Positions 28,086 through 36,486 of a stretch of 64,000 bases of DNA are shown piece after piece. The position numbers were made by a program, and so were the translations under genes. Positions within the stretch are counted from its first letter, which is position 1. Each line of letters begins with the position of its first letter. Below the pieces are notes generated by a model. That model was not told where the DNA came from. It worked only from the letters and a program-made list of their open reading frames with translations, and ran no database searches. Source of the DNA: Paenibacillus sp. NFR01. Its GTDB lineage: Bacteria > Bacillota > Bacilli > Paenibacillales > Paenibacillaceae. The stretch lies in assembly GCF_900111565.1 (NCBI RefSeq), contig NZ_FOIK01000002.1:558001-622000 (forward strand), given 5' to 3'.

Positions 28086-28823
28086 TTAACCCCCGAATGT
28101 TTCGTTTTGGACAATAATTTCCTGGATGCTGCCGTCGATGATGCGGATGATCCGGTCAGCATGCCGGGCCAGCTCGTTGTCGTGCGTAACCATAACAATC
28201 GTCTGATTGTTGCGCCGGGCCAGCGTTTTCATCAGCTCCATGACCTCCAGCGTCGTTTTGGAGTCCAGGTTGCCGGTCGGCTCGTCGGCAAAAATAATTT
28301 GCGGCTTCGCCGCGAACGCCCGCGCAATTCCGACCCGCTGCTGCTGCCCGCCGCTCATCTGCGACGGCTTATGCTTCTCGTGCGAGGATAACCCGACCGC
28401 CGCCAGCAGCTTGCGTGCGCGCTTCTCCCGGGCAAAACGCGGCACGCCCTTGAAAGTCAGCGGCAGCGCTACATTCTCCAGCGCATTCAGCGCCGGAAGC
28501 AGGTTATACGATTGAAAAATAAAGCCGAGGTAATCCTGGCGGAAGCGGGCCAGCCGTTTTTCCGACATGGCACTTACCACTTGCCCGCGGATTTTGACCG
28601 TGCCGCGCGTCGGCTTTTCCAGTCCGGCCATCATATTCAGCAGTGTCGATTTACCCGAGCCCGAGGTGCCCAGCAGGCAGCAGAACTCGCCCCGGCGGAT
28701 GCTTAAGCTGATGCTGCCGAGGGCCACGACCTTCTCCCCGCCGATCCGGTACACCTTGCGCAGATCGGTGATTTCAATAATGGGCTTGTCCGCCTGTTCC
28801 GCGGACGGTTGTTTGCCGTTCAA
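28086..28823 (-). CDS. ABC transporter ATP-binding protein (MacB/LolD family)
   Basis: A 245-residue ATPase with Walker A GTSGSGKST, the family-specific GLEKPTRGTVKI, the signature MSGGQQQRVGIARA, Walker B IIFADEPTGNLDS and H-loop VTHD. ATG at 28829 abuts its own AGGAGG, so the TTG at 28823, six bases away, is the likelier start. It is the first gene of the operon: four bases separate it from the Ig-repeat gene, and the permease follows. Confidence 0.92.
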   Translation of the reverse strand: MNGKQPSAEQADKPIIEITDLRKVYRIGGEKVVALGSISLSIRRGEFCCLLGTSGSGKSTLLNMMAGLEKPTRGTVKIRGQVVSAMSEKRLARFRQDYLGFIFQSYNLLPALNALENVALPLTFKGVPRFAREKRARKLLAAVGLSSHEKHKPSQMSGGQQQRVGIARAFAAKPQIIFADEPTGNLDSKTTLEVMELMKTLARRNNQTIVMVTHDNELARHADRIIRIIDGSIQEIIVQNETFGG

Positions 28824-28937
28824 GCGCATCCTCCTTTGACTTCCAATTCTTAATTATTATACGGGCTGTGCGATTGGGTTTTGTTGCATTTTGTTTGCTT
28901 AAGCATTTCATTTTTTTAACCGGTTGACGGCGTTGGC

Positions 28938-29067
28938 GCTAACGGACCTGAGAGGCGCTATTTCCGAAAAATACGGTGTTTCTGTACTTAACGGACATCA
29001 GCGCCCTTATGTTGCTAAAAAAGGTGTAATCCCCCTCCGAAGGGTCCCAATAATGGCGCTCAGGTCG
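28938..29067. repeat. Dispersed intergenic repeat, family 1 (three units, second locus)
   Basis: The gene-free stretch 28824-29404 carries the same words as 8998-9382: forward copies at 28938 (TAACGGACCTGAGAGG, CGCTATTTCC) and 28988 (TTAACGGACATCAGCG), and an inverted partial copy at 29050-29067. The rest of the interval holds one copy of repeat family 2 (29224-29279) and a terminator; no gene is evident. Confidence 0.72.
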
Positions 29068-29223
29068 TAAGTAAATTTTAGCTAGGCGAGGAACAGATGA
29101 TGGAGAAGGAAATGGTGCCGTTTTCTTTTAACAGCACGTCTACTCTCGCAGATCCGCACAGTCTCGTATTTCTTGCGCTCACAATGAGCTTACGCCGGCA
29201 GAAGCGGCGATATAACTGAAATA

Positions 29224-29279
29224 GCCCTCATAAAGTGAGGGTTAGGCTTCTAATAAACAGGTACTCGGCGGGGAATCCG
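29224..29279. repeat. Intergenic repeat, family 2, copy A
   Basis: Begins with a hairpin CCCTCA-TAAAG-TGAGGG and continues GGCTTC, AATAAACAG, TACT, GCGGGGAATCCG. It aligns over its length with two copies at 37448-37506 and 37523-37581, which share the CCC(C/T)CA-AAGTG-(A/G)GGG hairpin, a GCTTC-like block and the CAG-N-TACTTTGCG end. Confidence 0.6.
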
Positions 29280-29300
29280 TAAAACTATAAATTCTGTAAT

Positions 29301-29358
29301 AAAAAAAAGCGCTCCTTCCGAAATAGTGACAACCCACTACTTCTTCAGGAGCGCTTTT
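29301..29358 (-). terminator. Terminator of the YhgE/Pip gene
   Basis: Stem AAAAGCGCTCCT / AGGAGCGCTTTT with an inner AGTAGTG/CACTATT helix, followed by eight T on the minus strand. Confidence 0.85.
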
Positions 29359-29404
29359 AATGGTGGTTCAAGCGCTGCTTAATTTCTGTCCGTTCATTCC
29401 GGAC

Positions 29405-31759
29405 TTAGACAGTAATTGCTTGTTCGCCGCCTACCGTCACTTCATCCGCACGGTCGCGGGTCATGAAGTAGGTGAAGGTCAACGCCAGGAAGACGATGCC
29501 GTAAGCGGCCAGCATGCCCGCTTCGCTCCACAGCATGGTGTAGTTGCCGGTGGAGATGGCGGACTTGAAGCCGCGGACGCTGTAGGTCATCGGCAGCAGC
29601 GGGTTGAAGAACTTCATCCAGCTCGGAATCAGCTCCAGCGGGAACGTGCCGGCGCTGGTCGTCAGTTGGAAGATCAGAATGACGATGACGACGAAGCGGC
29701 CCGGCTGATCCAGCCAGGTAACGATGGCTTGAATCATCCACATGAACGAAATACTTGTAATAAAGGTAAATGCGTAGAATAACGGTACGCTTTGCACTTC
29801 CAGCCCCAGGCCGTACAGCACGATGCAGATGGCCATCAGGGATTGCAGCACGCTCATCATCGAGAAGGTCAGCGTGCGGCTGACAAAACGGTTAAACCGG
29901 CTCGCGCCAAGTACCTCGGAACCGCGCATCGGCACAACCAGCGTGCAGATCAGCGCGCCGACGAACAGGCCAAGCGAAAGGAAATACGGTGCAAAACCAG
30001 TGCCGTAATTCGGTACGGGACTAACCTTCACTTCATTGATTTGTACCGGCTGTGCGAACATCGACACCATGGCGTCGCTCTTATTCACGCTGCTGGTTTT
30101 TGCAGCGGCTTCGCCGAGCTTGTCGGCCAGTTCGCCGGAGCCGGATTTCAGCTCGTCGAGTCCGTCTTTGAGCTGACCTGCACCGTCAGAGAGCTTCTGC
30201 GCGCCGTCGGCGACAGAGCCGAGTCCGGTGCCGAGCTGGCCGGCGCCGTCAAGCAGCTTCTTCGTGCCGTCCTGCAGCGCTTTGCCGCCGTCGGCCAGCT
30301 TCTGGCCGCCTGCAGCCGCTTCGCCCAGCTTGGCGCCGAACTGCTGCATGCCTGCGGCCAGCGTACCGCCGCCGCTCTCCAGCTTCGTTGCGCCGGCAAG
30401 CAGCTGCTTCTGTCCGGCCAGCAGCTGGGCGCTGCCTGCGTTCAGCTGCTCAGCACCGGTGTGCAGCTGGGTCACGCCGGCATCAAGCTGCCCGGCGCCA
30501 TCATGCAGCTGATTCGCACCGGCCGCCAGCTGCTCTTGCCCGCTGTGCAGCGCGCTTGCGCCTTCCAGCAGCTGCTGCTGGCTTTGGTCCAGCTGCGCGG
30601 TGCCTTCCGCGACCGCGGTGCTCGCCGCGATCAGCTTCTGCACATCCGCGCTGGCAGCCAGCTGCGGATTCGCTTTGGCCAGCGCCTGCAGCCCGTCGGC
30701 CACCGCTTTGGCCCCTGCGCTTACCTTGGCGCTGCCGTCTTTGGAGGCTTTCAGTCCGGCCTCCAGCTTCGCGCTGCCTTCGGTGGAACTGCCCAGGCCC
30801 GCGGCCAGTTTGGCGCTGCCGTCCACCACGGACTTCGTGCCGGCTTGCAGCTTCGCGGTGCCGTCCACCGCCGACTTCGTGCCGGCTTCCAGCGCAGCTG
30901 CGCCGGCTTCGCTTTGCTTCAGTCCGCCGGCGAGCTGTTTGCTGCCCGCTGCAGTCTGCGCCACGCCGTCCTGCAGCTTCTTATGCGCGTCGGACAATTG
31001 CGACAAGCCGCTTGCCAGCGCGCTGCTGCCGCTTTGCAGGGAAGCCGCGCCGTTGTTCAGGGCCGTGACGCCTTCGGTCAACGGCGCTGCGCCGTCACGC
31101 AGCTTGTTTGCGCCTTCGGTCAGCACGACTAAATTGTCCTTCAGCTTGAGCGCGCCGTCGTCCAGCTTGGACGCGCCGTCGGCGATTTGCTTCGCACCGT
31201 CGCCGGCATCGCCCAGCCCGCCCGAAATCGTGGCGATCTGATCAAATACCGTATTCGTATACGCTTCGGTAATTTTGGCAGCCACTTTGGTCTTGATGTC
31301 CTTGACGGCGGTGCCGCCGATTTGGCCGGCCAGGAAGTTATAGCCTTCATTCGGCTCGTAAATGATTTGCGCCGGCTGCGGATCGCTATCCAGCAGCGTC
31401 GTCGCTTTGGCGGAGAAATCTTCAGGTACGATGATAGCCATGTAATACGTGTTGTCGTCCAGCCCGGCTTCCGCCTCCGCACGTGTGACGAAATTCCATT
31501 TGAAACCGTCGCTCTTCTTGAGCTCTTCTACCAGTTCCTCGCCTGCGGCAAGTTTGGTTCCTTCATAATCGGCGCCTTTATCTTCATTTACTACAGCGAC
31601 CGGCAGCTCGTTCATTTTACCGTACGGGTCCCAGAACGCTTTCAGAAACAGTCCGCTGTACAGCACGGGAATGAAGAGGACGACGAACATCGGAATCAGC
31701 ACTTTCGGATTCTTGAGCGCCGCACCCAGGTCCTTCATAAACACGGATAAAGATTTCAT
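29405..31759 (-). CDS. YhgE/Pip family membrane protein with long heptad-rich ectodomain
   Basis: A 784-residue membrane protein. One segment lies near the N-terminus (LIPMFVVLFIPVLYSGLFL, about 24-42). It is followed by a YhgE-type domain (about 45-180), then a 380-residue helical region built of short LxDGAxxLxxG-like repeats (about 185-560), and finally five to six membrane segments (from about 590) in the ABC-2 fold. The family includes the phage-receptor/secretion protein YueB and exporter-like YhgE. ATG at 31759 follows GAGGAGAG. It is transcribed after a TetR-type gene and is covered by the same operator. Confidence 0.88.
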   Translation of the reverse strand: MKSLSVFMKDLGAALKNPKVLIPMFVVLFIPVLYSGLFLKAFWDPYGKMNELPVAVVNEDKGADYEGTKLAAGEELVEELKKSDGFKWNFVTRAEAEAGLDDNTYYMAIIVPEDFSAKATTLLDSDPQPAQIIYEPNEGYNFLAGQIGGTAVKDIKTKVAAKITEAYTNTVFDQIATISGGLGDAGDGAKQIADGASKLDDGALKLKDNLVVLTEGANKLRDGAAPLTEGVTALNNGAASLQSGSSALASGLSQLSDAHKKLQDGVAQTAAGSKQLAGGLKQSEAGAAALEAGTKSAVDGTAKLQAGTKSVVDGSAKLAAGLGSSTEGSAKLEAGLKASKDGSAKVSAGAKAVADGLQALAKANPQLAASADVQKLIAASTAVAEGTAQLDQSQQQLLEGASALHSGQEQLAAGANQLHDGAGQLDAGVTQLHTGAEQLNAGSAQLLAGQKQLLAGATKLESGGGTLAAGMQQFGAKLGEAAAGGQKLADGGKALQDGTKKLLDGAGQLGTGLGSVADGAQKLSDGAGQLKDGLDELKSGSGELADKLGEAAAKTSSVNKSDAMVSMFAQPVQINEVKVSPVPNYGTGFAPYFLSLGLFVGALICTLVVPMRGSEVLGASRFNRFVSRTLTFSMMSVLQSLMAICIVLYGLGLEVQSVPLFYAFTFITSISFMWMIQAIVTWLDQPGRFVVIVILIFQLTTSAGTFPLELIPSWMKFFNPLLPMTYSVRGFKSAISTGNYTMLWSEAGMLAAYGIVFLALTFTYFMTRDRADEVTVGGEQAITV

Positions 31760-31793
31760 GTGGTTCTCTCCTCTATTTTTCAATAAGACCAGT

Positions 31794-31816
31794 TGACCAA
31801 ATTACTCATTCGGTCA
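31794..31816. promoter_or_regulatory. TetR-family operator over the YhgE/Pip promoter
   Basis: A 23-bp near-palindrome with arms TGACC..AAT and ATT.CGGTCA. It covers the -10 and spacer of a minus-strand promoter, AAGCAA/TTGCTT (31827-31822) and TAATTT (31804-31799), 17 bp apart. The same 23-bp site, with a few changes in the middle, lies before the regulator gene at 32466-32488, so one protein should bind both. Confidence 0.8.
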
Positions 31817-31825
31817 TTTTGAAGC

Positions 31826-31850
31826 AAAAAAAATCCTTCCTGCCGTTAAC
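31826..31850 (-). terminator. Weak terminator after the TetR-family gene
   Basis: Short stem TGCCG/CGGCA over the TAA stop codon followed, after a GAAGGA gap, by eight T. The stem is short and the T run distant, so read-through into the YhgE gene is likely. Confidence 0.35.
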
Positions 31851-32421
31851 CGGCAAGCCCCTCCGCCAAAAACAAATGAAAATAATCCTTGATCTGCTCC
31901 TTGCTGAGCGGCGCATGTACCTTGTTCAGCTCGGCGGTCAACACGATGTACAGTCTGAACATAACAATGGATACGATCTTGGAGTCGCAGGACTTGATCT
32001 CCCCTTGCCCTATCGCATATTCCACCTCCCGTTCCAGATACTCAATTACGACGCTCTCCAGCTTATCGAGCCCTTCACCGGCCTGCGGGGTTCCGAAATC
32101 CCGACTTTCCTGGGATAGCTTGATGAACAGCTCATGTTCGCTTCGAAATTCCAGCAATGCGTCCAGGACCCGGTGCAGATTGTCAAAAAACGGTTTGTCG
32201 CGCCGGATTTCCCGTTCCGCGATTTTTTTCATCTCGGCAATGACGCCGCGCAGGATCTCATCAAACAGCTGCTCTTTGTTCACAAAAAACGTGTAGATGG
32301 TTCCTTTGCCGACGTTGGCAATCCTCGCGACCTGATCCATCGTGGTTGCCTTATAGCCGAATAATGAAAAACATTTCGTCGCGGCCTGTAGCACCAGCTG
32401 CCTTCGATCTACCACAGCCAT
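31846..32421 (-). CDS. TetR/AcrR family transcriptional regulator
   Basis: A 191-residue repressor. The N-terminal helix-turn-helix reads LVLQAATKCFSLFGYKATTM and then DQVARIANVGKGTIYTFF, the classical TetR pattern, followed by an all-helical ligand domain. The ATG at 32421 after GAGAGGGAG is used; the open frame to 32472 is upstream of it. The 23-bp operators before this gene and before the YhgE gene point to autoregulation and control of its neighbour. The arrangement is like B. subtilis yhgD-yhgE. The inducer is unknown. Confidence 0.93.
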   Translation of the reverse strand: MAVVDRRQLVLQAATKCFSLFGYKATTMDQVARIANVGKGTIYTFFVNKEQLFDEILRGVIAEMKKIAEREIRRDKPFFDNLHRVLDALLEFRSEHELFIKLSQESRDFGTPQAGEGLDKLESVVIEYLEREVEYAIGQGEIKSCDSKIVSIVMFRLYIVLTAELNKVHAPLSKEQIKDYFHLFLAEGLAG

Positions 32422-32465
32422 TCGCACACTCCCTCTCTTTCGGAAAACTCGTTGCCGCCGTATTA

Positions 32466-32488
32466 TGACCAATTAACTGATTCGGTCA
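32466..32488. promoter_or_regulatory. TetR-family operator before the regulator's own gene
   Basis: Second copy of the 23-bp site: TGACC, AATTAACTGATT, CGGTCA. A promoter TTGCAA (32531-32526), 17 bp, TAAAGT (32508-32503) directs minus-strand transcription into it, so the site lies at about +7 to +30 and can block elongation or start. A half-site CGGTCA also occurs at 32491. The rest of 32422-32725 is AT-rich, with TATAAT at 32683-32688 as a possible -10 for the plus-strand glycosyltransferase. Confidence 0.8.
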
Positions 32489-32725
32489 CTCGGTCATTAC
32501 CCACTTTATCACTTTACCTGCCGCTTTGCAATACTTGGAATGGGCTTATTTTTTTGTTTTGCAGGGTTTTAACTTCCTATTTACGTCCAAATTGTATAAT
32601 GTAAGATGGAAAAATGAACTGAATTTTCGGGCAAAAACCGTTATACTTTATATATTTGGAAGAAATTAAGTTCAAACCCTTGTATAATAGAATTCTACCC
32701 ATGAAGGAAAGTAGCAGGTGAACTT

Positions 32726-33919
32726 ATGCGAAAGAAAAGAGTACTGCTGTTTTCGGAAGGCTTCGGCACGGGCCATACAGGGGCAGCCTATGCTCTGGCC
32801 GAAGGAATCAAGCTGCTGAATCCGGATATCCAATGCCGGGTCATCGAGCTTGGCAAATTCCTGAACCCAACGGTTGCACCTTGGATTCTTTCCGCTTACC
32901 GCAAAACCGTCAGCCGCCAGCCCAAGCTGGTGGGGATGATGTATAAATCGCAATATAATAAATCGATCGGCAAACTGAGCCGCCTGGCATTGCACCGGGT
33001 GTTTTATTCGCGCGCCATGGAGGTCATCCGCCGGCTCCAACCGGATCTGATCATCTGCACGCATCCCGTTCCGGCAGCAGTCATCGCCCGTTTGCGCCAG
33101 CTTGGCCTGAAAGTTCCGCTTTATACAGTAATCACCGATTACGATGCCCACGGAAGCTGGGTCAACGACGAGGTGAACCGTTATCTGGTGTCCACTTCGC
33201 GGGTGAAGTCCATTTTGGCCTCCCGGGGTGTATCTCCCGAACAGATTACGGTCACGGGCATTCCCGTGCATCCGAAATTCTGGGAACGCTACAATAAGAC
33301 ACAGCTGCGCAAAGAGCTGGGCCTGGCCAACATCCCGACGGTGCTCATCATGGGCGGAGGCTGGGGACTGATGTTCGGCAAAAAAATCATGGATTCGCTG
33401 ACCGCCCGGATCGACGATATCCAGCTGATCTTCTGCATGGGCAGCAATGAGCGTCTGGCGGACAAGATGCTGGCCAATCCGCTGCTGAACCATCCCAATG
33501 TGCGGATTATGGGATACAGCAACGAAGTCAACAAGCTGATGGACGCCTCGGATCTGCTGATTACAAAGCCCGGCGGCATGACCTGCACCGAAGGTCAGGC
33601 TAAAGGCATCCCGATGCTTTTTTATAATGCCATCCCGGGCCAGGAAGAGAAGAACTGCCAGTATTTCGTGGAGATTGGCTTGGCCGAAGTGCTGGAGCCT
33701 GCCGTCGTCGAGAAATGGTTTACGCAGCTGCTCCGCGAATACGCCGGAGCCGAGGAACATCGTATCAAACGAATCGCCCCGGACCGCCACGCTCCGCGGA
33801 ATTGCGCCGAGAAGGTGCTGGAGCTGATGGGCAGCCCCATCGAAGATCCCACCGAACATCAGGGCCGCGGCACGCGCACCCCGCAGCGCACTGAAGAAGC
33901 GGTATACGTTACTCCATAA
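32726..33919 (+). CDS. MGDG synthase/UgtP-family glycosyltransferase
   Basis: A 397-residue GT-B fold enzyme related to processive diacylglycerol glucosyltransferases and MGDG synthases, which build membrane glycolipids. Seen: N-terminal LLFSEGFGTGHTGAAYALAE, the DLIICTHPVPAA segment, VITDYDAHGSWV, and the C-terminal donor site LLITKPGGMTCTEGQAKGIPM with PGQEEKN. No transmembrane segment; membrane attachment is peripheral in the family. AGCAGGTGA precedes the ATG. The last 40 residues are polar and probably disordered. The precise lipid acceptor and sugar are not determined by sequence. Confidence 0.86.
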   Translation: MRKKRVLLFSEGFGTGHTGAAYALAEGIKLLNPDIQCRVIELGKFLNPTVAPWILSAYRKTVSRQPKLVGMMYKSQYNKSIGKLSRLALHRVFYSRAMEVIRRLQPDLIICTHPVPAAVIARLRQLGLKVPLYTVITDYDAHGSWVNDEVNRYLVSTSRVKSILASRGVSPEQITVTGIPVHPKFWERYNKTQLRKELGLANIPTVLIMGGGWGLMFGKKIMDSLTARIDDIQLIFCMGSNERLADKMLANPLLNHPNVRIMGYSNEVNKLMDASDLLITKPGGMTCTEGQAKGIPMLFYNAIPGQEEKNCQYFVEIGLAEVLEPAVVEKWFTQLLREYAGAEEHRIKRIAPDRHAPRNCAEKVLELMGSPIEDPTEHQGRGTRTPQRTEEAVYVTP

Positions 33920-33956
33920 CGGCCGGCCTTCTACATAATAGACGGCTTGGACGGCA

Positions 33957-34000
33957 TAAATAAGACCTCAACTCCCGCTTTGGCGGAGGTTGAGGTCTTT
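33957..34000. terminator. Bidirectional terminator
   Basis: Stem AAGACCTCAAC (33962-33972) / GTTGAGGTCTT (33989-33999), between the convergent glycosyltransferase and MBL-fold genes. Confidence 0.75.
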
Positions 34001-34022
34001 GCTTTGGTGAGTGCATGGAAGT

Positions 34023-34706
34023 CTAGATTTCGATGCTTTCGCCCGGCTTCAGCGGATACCCCTGGATGCCCTCTTGGCCGAGCCGGCCGGCGAACTCGGC
34101 GCCGTCCTGGGCAATCGCCGGGAACGTGTTATAGTGCAGGGGAATGACCTTATCAGCCCGCAGCCAGCGCGCGGCAAGCAGCGCATCGTCCGGTCCCATG
34201 GTCAGCATGTCCCCGATCGGCAGCGCCGCGACATCGATGGCATTGCGCTCGCCGATCAGCCGCATATCGCCGAACAGGGCGGTATCGCCGGCATGGTACA
34301 ATGTTTTTCCCCCGATGGTCAGGAGAATGCCCGCCGGTTGTCCGGCATAAATCCAGGAATCGCCAACCATAATCGACGAGGAATGAAAGGCCTGCGTAAA
34401 TTTCACGGTAAACCCTTTGTACGTGCAGCTTCCTCCCGTGTTCATATGCATGACCTCTGCGCCCTTGCTTTGGCAGTAATCGGCCAGCTCATATACCGCA
34501 AAGATCGGGCAGCCATTCTGCTTGGCGATCTCCAGACTATCCCCGAAATGATCGGAATGGCCGTGCGTAAGCAGTACCGCGTCGACGTTGATGGTCTCCG
34601 GCGAAATGCCCGAATTCGGATTCCCCGACAAAAACGGGTCGATAATGACCCGGACTCCCTCGGCTTCCACCAGCAGCGCGGAATGGCCGTAATACGTAAT
34701 CTTCAT
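34023..34706 (-). CDS. Metal-dependent hydrolase of the MBL fold (UPF0173 type)
   Basis: A 227-residue metallo-beta-lactamase-fold protein with HGHSDH (about 47-52), the second ligand His in QAFHSS, HAGDTALF and the last His in IPLHYNTF. The family (B. subtilis YtkL) is widespread but its substrate is not established. The start at 34706 follows a GGAGGA site. Single gene. Confidence 0.9.
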   Translation of the reverse strand: MKITYYGHSALLVEAEGVRVIIDPFLSGNPNSGISPETINVDAVLLTHGHSDHFGDSLEIAKQNGCPIFAVYELADYCQSKGAEVMHMNTGGSCTYKGFTVKFTQAFHSSSIMVGDSWIYAGQPAGILLTIGGKTLYHAGDTALFGDMRLIGERNAIDVAALPIGDMLTMGPDDALLAARWLRADKVIPLHYNTFPAIAQDGAEFAGRLGQEGIQGYPLKPGESIEI

Positions 34707-34797
34707 AGTGCGTCCTCCTGATCTTCAACTGGAATCCATAGCAGGTATATTCGTAGTTTACCCGATTTCTCCAATGAAGGCCCACCTTCCGCCCGGA

Positions 34798-35664
34798 TTA
34801 CTTGTAAAAGGTATGATTGCCGATGGTTTTGGCGTATTTCCGCGTATGGTGCACCGTCAGATCCTGGGCCAGCTTTAGCGACAAAAAATAATAGGTATCA
34901 TCGCTGACCTCTTTAACTCCGGACAATGCCGCGGTGACGGCACGGATGCTCTCCTTATCCGGCGTCACGCGCGTGAGGCGGCCGTTGGCGACCGGGCTGA
35001 ACTGGCGTTTCTGGTAGATGACGTCTTTGATGGTATCGGGAAAATTGGCCGAGCGCAGCCGGTTCAGGACCACGTTGGCGACGGCGATCTTGCCGGGATA
35101 CGGCTCGCCTTCGGCTTCGGCCATCACGATTTTTTGCAGCTGCCGGATATCCGCTTGCGACAGCGTATAACTCCAGGTCGCCTCGTTCTTCTGCTCTTGG
35201 CTAAGCAGCTTGGTCCGGGAAAAGTACAGCACTTTGGGTGGATTGTTGGATAAGGCCTTCACAGCCGTTGCCGGCTTCGGGCTGAGGGGTTGCGCGGCCT
35301 GCTTCACGGCTGGAAGCGGAGCCATTCGGGACGGAGCGGCTTTCGCCTTGACCGCCGCGCCGGCGTCCGCAGTTTCGGGACGGAACAGGCTGGCGGCGAT
35401 GGGGGTAACCTTAAACGATTCGGCGGGATGCAGTGCAGCGGTAATTCCCCCGGATAGGGTTTCTCCGTTTTTTAGGGCTGATTTCGCCGCTTCGGCGAGC
35501 GGAGCCAGCTTGGCGGCTGTCTGGTTTCCCTGAAGCTTGTCCAGCTGAACCGTCCGGATTCCTGCAGATTCTTTTTCCGGGTTAAGCAATATAATTGCAG
35601 AGAAACACACCAGGATTACACCGATCAGCAGCGTAACCCAGCGGTCTTGTTTAAATAATGTCAT
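34798..35664 (-). CDS. Cell wall hydrolase, SleB/CwlJ catalytic domain
   Basis: A 288-residue exported protein: membrane anchor or signal segment at 11-30 (WVTLLIGVILVCFSAIILL), a low-complexity Ala/Lys/Pro linker to about 150, and a C-terminal Hydrolase_2 domain beginning IVMAEAEGEPYPGKIAVANV with NRLRSANFPDTIKDVIY and FSPVANGRL. The family cleaves spore cortex or vegetative peptidoglycan; Glu in MAEAEGEP is the expected catalytic residue. The ATG at 35664 follows AGGAGG. Role in germination versus growth is not decidable here. Confidence 0.88.
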   Translation of the reverse strand: MTLFKQDRWVTLLIGVILVCFSAIILLNPEKESAGIRTVQLDKLQGNQTAAKLAPLAEAAKSALKNGETLSGGITAALHPAESFKVTPIAASLFRPETADAGAAVKAKAAPSRMAPLPAVKQAAQPLSPKPATAVKALSNNPPKVLYFSRTKLLSQEQKNEATWSYTLSQADIRQLQKIVMAEAEGEPYPGKIAVANVVLNRLRSANFPDTIKDVIYQKRQFSPVANGRLTRVTPDKESIRAVTAALSGVKEVSDDTYYFLSLKLAQDLTVHHTRKYAKTIGNHTFYK

Positions 35665-35797
35665 TTTCTTCCTCCTGTATATCGGCACATTTCTATTGTA
35701 TGTAACCGAAAATGAGAGGTTTGAAAACGAAAATGTCGTTTTTTGTAAGAAAAAAATATTTCCAGGACCTAAGCAAAAGCGGCTTTAGCTCCTTTTT

Positions 35798-36394
35798 CTA
35801 GCCTGGCAAGCGGCCGAATTCCAGCTCGGCAACCGCTTTGTACATCGGCTTGGAGTGCATCTGCGTTTCATAAATGACGATGCGGTCCGCCGTCCATTCG
35901 CTTGGCGCGAGGGCGTCTCCGGCTGCGGCAACCGCACCTTCCTCCAGCGGCCGAACGCCCCGGAATTTACGCGCCAGCGTAATATGGGGGGCATACGGCC
36001 GCTTCTCGGCTATGAAGCCGAGCGGGGCGGTCGCTTCCGTGACGCGGCGCTGAAGCCGGCTCAGTTCGTCCCGCTCGCCGGATATGCCCGCCCACAGCAC
36101 CCGCGGAGCATCGTCTTGACCGAAGCTGCCCAGTCCGTCCAGCGAGAGGACAAACGGCCCGCTTTCGGCGGCAACCTCCCGCATGGCGGCAACCAGCGCC
36201 GGAATCGCCGATTCCGCCGTGTCGCCAAGAAACTGCAGCGTAATATGATAATCCTCCCGGTGCGTCCGGCTCGCAAACCGCATCGATTGCGGCAGTCCCT
36301 CGCTTAGCTGCTTCAGCTGCTCCTTTAACGCTCCGGGCAGCGGGACAGCGATAAACAGGCGCCGGGACGCCGGATGCCGTTCATTTTGATCCAT
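35798..36394 (-). CDS. thpR: RNA 2',3'-cyclic phosphodiesterase
   Basis: A 198-residue 2H phosphoesterase. The two HxT motifs are HITLQFLG and HITLARKF, with the starting RLFIAVPLP segment of ThpR/LigT. It hydrolyses 2',3'-cyclic phosphate ends of RNA; activity in vivo is uncertain in bacteria. It diverges from the dehydrogenase gene across 92 bases. Confidence 0.92.
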   Translation of the reverse strand: MDQNERHPASRRLFIAVPLPGALKEQLKQLSEGLPQSMRFASRTHREDYHITLQFLGDTAESAIPALVAAMREVAAESGPFVLSLDGLGSFGQDDAPRVLWAGISGERDELSRLQRRVTEATAPLGFIAEKRPYAPHITLARKFRGVRPLEEGAVAAAGDALAPSEWTADRIVIYETQMHSKPMYKAVAELEFGRLPG

Positions 36395-36486
36395 TCCAGG
36401 TTTCCCCTTTCCGCACAGATTTGTTATCCTTATTTTGCACAGAATTCTTTCATTCTATAGATATTGTACAACGGGAGGGAACCGTC

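Noticed and set aside
29792..31132. A 446-codon plus-strand frame and apparent short tandem repeats at 30100-31150, considered as a possible CRISPR-like array or repeat gene
   Set aside because: The repetition is the coding of the YhgE heptads on the minus strand; spacing is irregular and there are no constant direct repeats with unique spacers.
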